From Hymenochaete sp. R1 (Eukaryota; Basidiomycota; Agaricomycetes; Hymenochaetales; Hymenochaetaceae): DNA of 19,643 bases. A program made the translations under genes and the position numbers. The DNA is taken from positions 1-19,643 of the forward strand of contig JAFREE010000277.1 of assembly GCA_019400425.1 (NCBI GenBank), read 5' to 3'. The number at the start of each line of letters is the position of its first letter. Within the stretch, counting starts at the first letter, position 1. Under the pieces are notes generated by a model. The model ran no database searches and was not told the DNA's origin. It saw nothing but the letters and a program-made list of their open reading frames with translations. This document shows positions 16,891 to 19,643 of this stretch, one piece after another.

Positions 16891-17178
16891 TCAAGCTTGT
16901 TGGTCATTTATATCGTTCCATCCTGGCCATTGTTGACCGCTATTTGCAGTGACGTATTCGGATTCTTCATCAGCATAGGGGTGATGGGCTTCGATGTCCG
17001 TGAGGACCGGATATGTCGTGGATACTGCTTGTCTCCAGTTTTGAATTGGTTGGCGCCAATCGATGGCTTCTTGTCGGCGATAATAGAGGTACTTGTAGAG
17101 GAACCAGGTCATGAGGGTGAGGGTAATTAGCGAGAGGTTGATAACAATGAGAACGGCGGAGATTGTGAGAGCGTCCAT
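16891..17178 (-). CDS. Small ORF with one transmembrane segment, downstream of pol
   Basis: The product has 95 residues. An N-terminal hydrophobic stretch, residues 4 to about 30 (AVLIVINLSLITLTLMTWFL), is followed by KYLYYRRQ and a polar, acidic C-terminus. By the positive-inside rule this is a single-pass protein with its tail in the cytosol. It starts 14 bases after the pol stop and ends 19 bases before the next ORF, so it is packed like an element gene. Chromoviruses normally end at the chromodomain, so its presence is odd. An envelope-like or membrane accessory role is conceivable but unsupported by homology. It might also be captured or chance sequence. Confidence 0.5.
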   Translation of the reverse strand: MDALTISAVLIVINLSLITLTLMTWFLYKYLYYRRQEAIDWRQPIQNWRQAVSTTYPVLTDIEAHHPYADEESEYVTANSGQQWPGWNDINDQQA

Positions 17179-17192
17179 GTTGATTTTGTGGT

Positions 17193-19504
17193 TTATTCGG
17201 TAAGTCCAGTTCTCCTTTTATAGGCTTCTAGAAGGTCCGTTGCATTTTCCAGTTCTTCTTCGGAGATCCACGAGTTTTCCGATGTTGGGTATCCCATCCA
17301 TTTGATAAGGTATTGGACCCCTTTTCCCCTAGTCCGTCTGTGTCGGATGATCGTCTCTACTTCGTATTCTTCTTCTTCGTTGATAAGGTCAGGGGGTGGC
17401 GTACTGAATGATGGACCATGTGTTCCTGTTTCCTTAAACGGTGATAGAAGTGTAGCATGAAACACCGGATGGATTTTCCAATCGTCCGGTAACCGGAGTT
17501 TGTAGGTTAAGGGCCCCATGACTTCTTCAATGACAAATGGTCCTTCACGAAGTGTCCGAAGTTTCCGATAAGTTCCTCCGACATTAAGGTTCTTTGCTTC
17601 TAGCCAAACCTTGTCTCCTTTCCGGAACGGAGTATATGCCGATGGGTATCTTTCTGTCATGCGGATGCGTGCCATTTCCTGTGCTGCTAGTGCTTCTTTC
17701 CGAGTATCACGTATCTGTCTGAGACGATCTTCCAGGGCTGGGAACTGCGAAGTAATCGAGAAGGTCGGAATTGCATCAGGGTTGTATCCCATGATAATTT
17801 CAAAAGGAGTTTTTCCGCTGTTCAGGTTGACACGTTGGTTGTGTGAGAATTCCAAGTCGCCTAAATGTTGAGCCCACTCTTCTGGATGTGAGCTGCAATA
17901 TATTCGTAGGAAGGCTTCGATTTCCCTGTTCATTCGTTCTGTCTGTCCATCCGTTTGAGGGTGATACGCCGTTGACATCCGTGAATCGATACCTAATCTT
18001 TCGCACAGTTGCTGGAATACCTTGGAGGCAAACTGTGGTCCTCGATCAGATATCATCACCTTGGGGAGTCCGAATCGCTTGTACACATGATCATGGTACA
18101 TCTTAGCTGTTGAGAGAGCATCTTCTTCCTTTGTACATGGAATTAGAATGATTCCTTTGGATAAGTAATCCACAATGACGTATAGGGCTGAATATCCCTC
18201 GGAGTCCGGTAATTGCGTGATAAAATCCATGCTGATATTGGAGAATGGAAGCATCTCTTGATCCAGTCTGATAGGAAGAAGCGGAGGTGCTGTTGGATGT
18301 GTGTTAACCTTGTTTTGTTGACAAATGGCACACCCGTCCATGTAATTGCGAATGAATACTGCCATTCTAGGCCACCAATAGGTCTGATAGATTGCAAGAT
18401 AGGTTCTATGTTGTCCCGGATGTCCTGCTGTTACGGTTCAACACCGTTCATACGCTTGGTAAGCGTACCCTATTACTTTATTTCTTCATTTGTCATCATA
18501 TTCTTTATTGTTCTTTGACCTTCCGTGCACATGATCGCATGTGATCTGTGCACAGCATCAGTCAGCGTCTTACCAAGACGCCTTCCTTATTTGTACGTTT
18601 CTTCCCTTGTACTATCGCACAGCCTTGTAGACGGGTGACCTATATAAGGACCTCACCTTGTAGCCTTTGTACCTTAGATTTGACCTTCTGTCTCTTCCGA
18701 TCAATACATCACTCTTGTCTCTCCTGTCTTAGAGGACTATCCCTGATTGGGATATCCTACTCGAACTCTGTCTGTTAGTCACTTGGAGCCGGAGCTCTGG
18801 TGCTAACCTCTTGAATCTCTGTCACGTGACCTCGATCTGTCAGACTCCTGATCACGTCTTGATCGAACTCTAACACCTGCTGATTCAAGGTCATGATATC
18901 GTCTAGTTATTTCGCGTCTAAGGTTCAGATCATCCGGTACGTATATCCGCCCTTTGTGGAACAGGATTCCATCGTGAATGTACCAGTCACCTACAGATGA
19001 TCTTAGAGGTGGTAATTTCCCATTTTTCAACGCTTCTACTGCCTGTAGGAGGATTTCGTCCTGTTGTCCCGACATCCGCAATTTATCCATCAAGTCCTGA
19101 TCCTGACTGCTTACTCCTATAGCAGATAGAAAAAGCCAGTCAGGTAGTAGTGTCTCTGGGTGATTTTCCTCATCATCCTCCATGTGGTCTGGTCGTCATG
19201 ACAATGCATCCGCTTGTACCATTTGTGGTCCTGGAATATGCGTGATTTGGAAGTCAAACATTGAGAGATATATTTGCCAGTGAGCCTGTCTTGGTGTCAA
19301 GACTTGTGGGTCCTTGAAATACAGGAGATTCTTGTGATCGCATCGAATAAGCGTATTATTTCCTAGGAGGTAGTGTTTCCACGTTTTGAACGCCCTAACA
19401 ATGGCTAGTAATTCTCGGTTGTAGATTTGGTAGTTTTGTTCCGCCTTGTTGAACCATTGTGAGATAAACCCGCATGGTTTCAAGTCTCCGTTCGTGTCCT
19501 TCTG
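17193..19504 (-). pseudogene. Chromovirus pol remnant: RNase H, integrase, chromodomain
   Basis: RNase H homology starts near 19504 (QKDTNGDLKPCGF...) and runs through NYQIYNRELLAIVRAFK to ADALS at 19196. A TGA at 19193-19195 interrupts it, where the next codon is CGA, and the frame resumes unchanged to about 18881. The integrase zinc motif is split by the solo LTR at 18429-18875. From 18423 down the rest is intact: HPGQH and CAIC of the HHCC finger, then the DDE residues in MDFITQLPD, ISDRGPQFAS and the E of QTERMNREIEAF. A GPY/F-like module (REGPFVIEEVMGPLTYKL) and a C-terminal chromodomain (YEVETIIRHRR to ENSWISEEELENA) follow, with the stop at 17193-17195. Protease and reverse transcriptase are missing. 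Chromodomains guide integration to marked chromatin. Confidence 0.9.
18429..18875 (+). mobile_element. Solo LTR (447 bp) inserted in the integrase gene
   Basis: It starts TGTTACGGTTCAACACC and ends GAACTCTAACA. It is flanked by the 5-bp target duplication CCTGC at 18424-18428 and 18876-18880. Taking out the LTR and one CCTGC copy puts the integrase frame back in register across the zinc finger. The TATA box TATATAAGG at 18641 on the + strand sets its orientation, opposite to the host element. Its ends resemble the chromovirus 3' LTR (TGTTAC...CTCTAACA), but the bodies differ, so it is a related but separate family. Confidence 0.9.
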
Positions 19505-19635
19505 AGGGTTTCTGCCAGTACTCGGTCATAATCGCTTGGTTGTTCAGGGGCATGTATGCTGGCAGTGACTCCTGCTGCAGGTACATTCGTTCCCTGTCCT
19601 TCAGGGTTCTGTGGATTTTCGCTAGGCCCGGCCAT
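19480..19635 (-). pseudogene. Gag-like N-terminal fragment, truncated by deletion
   Basis: A 51-codon frame starts with ATG at 19633-19635 and is Pro/Gly/Ser-rich, then PSDYDRVLAETLRRTRTE, before a TGA inside sequence that encodes RNase H in another frame. An ATG-led, low-complexity start is what the gag of such elements looks like. The position just before an RNase H that has lost its own upstream part suggests a deletion from early gag into pol. The gag label is inference. Confidence 0.4.
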
Positions 19636-19643
19636 GATTCTTC

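Larger units (their letters stand above)
15437..19643 (-). mobile_element. Degenerate Ty3/Gypsy chromovirus, 5' end outside the window
   Basis: On the minus strand the order is gag-like start, RNase H, integrase, chromodomain, two small frames, polypurine tract and 3' LTR. Integrase after RNase H marks Ty3/Gypsy, and the C-terminal chromodomain marks the chromovirus branch. Most of gag plus protease and reverse transcriptase are missing through an internal deletion, pol has a stop codon, and a solo LTR of another family is inserted in the integrase. It therefore cannot move on its own. Confidence 0.9.

Overview
The window looks like nuclear DNA of a filamentous basidiomycete, probably an agaricomycete. 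Genes are cut by many 45-70 nt GT-AG introns, base composition is moderate, and the right end is a chromodomain-type Ty3/Gypsy retrotransposon. All gene models were built by hand from reading frames, splice signals and phase. No database search was possible.

Layout. (1) 1-1113, + strand: the 3' end of a gene whose disordered basic tail is paralogous to the tail of the next gene, so a tandem duplication runs off the left edge. (2) 2061-7419, +: a 14-exon gene for a SNF2-type helicase-like ATPase with all the main motifs and a long disordered tail. It needs either one extra base at about 6204-6209 or a 35-nt intron to stay in frame. (3) 8022-12350, +: a 5-exon gene for a 1366-residue protein I do not recognise, with an ordered core of about 900 residues and an acidic, low-complexity C-terminus. 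(4) 13020-13917, +: a 5-exon gene for a 230-residue DEDDy 3'-5' exonuclease (WRN/RNase D-like). (5) 14640-15147: a degenerate tandem repeat of about 118 bp. (6) 15437-19643, - strand: a degenerate chromovirus. It has a 452-bp 3' LTR, a polypurine tract, two extra reading frames downstream of pol (one with a membrane segment), and a pol pseudogene. Pol is damaged by a stop codon, by a nested 447-bp solo LTR with a perfect 5-bp target duplication, and by a large internal deletion joining a gag-like start to RNase H.

The most striking signal is a 17-bp hyphenated palindrome, GTCGGA-N5-TCCGAC. I count 17 copies with perfect arms and 6 with one mismatch between positions 4 and 14490, and none in the retroelement. 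Copies lie in five introns (three of the SNF2 gene's upstream introns, the paired tail intron in both paralogues counted separately below, and the first intron of the unknown gene), in coding exons (always in the frame reading V-G-x-x-P/S-T), in promoters, and in two intergenic arrays spaced roughly 70-86 bp. Many copies share oriented flanks (C-rich before, ATTT or GTTT after), and intronic copies all sit sense-strand between donor and acceptor. This looks like a short mobile or introner-like repeat. A zinc-cluster (CGG-N7-CCG) binding site is the main alternative.

The three complete genes share a strand and are separated by 0.6-0.7 kb. A SNF2 ATPase beside a 3'-5' exonuclease suggests a nucleic-acid-processing neighbourhood, but nothing here shows that the products act together.
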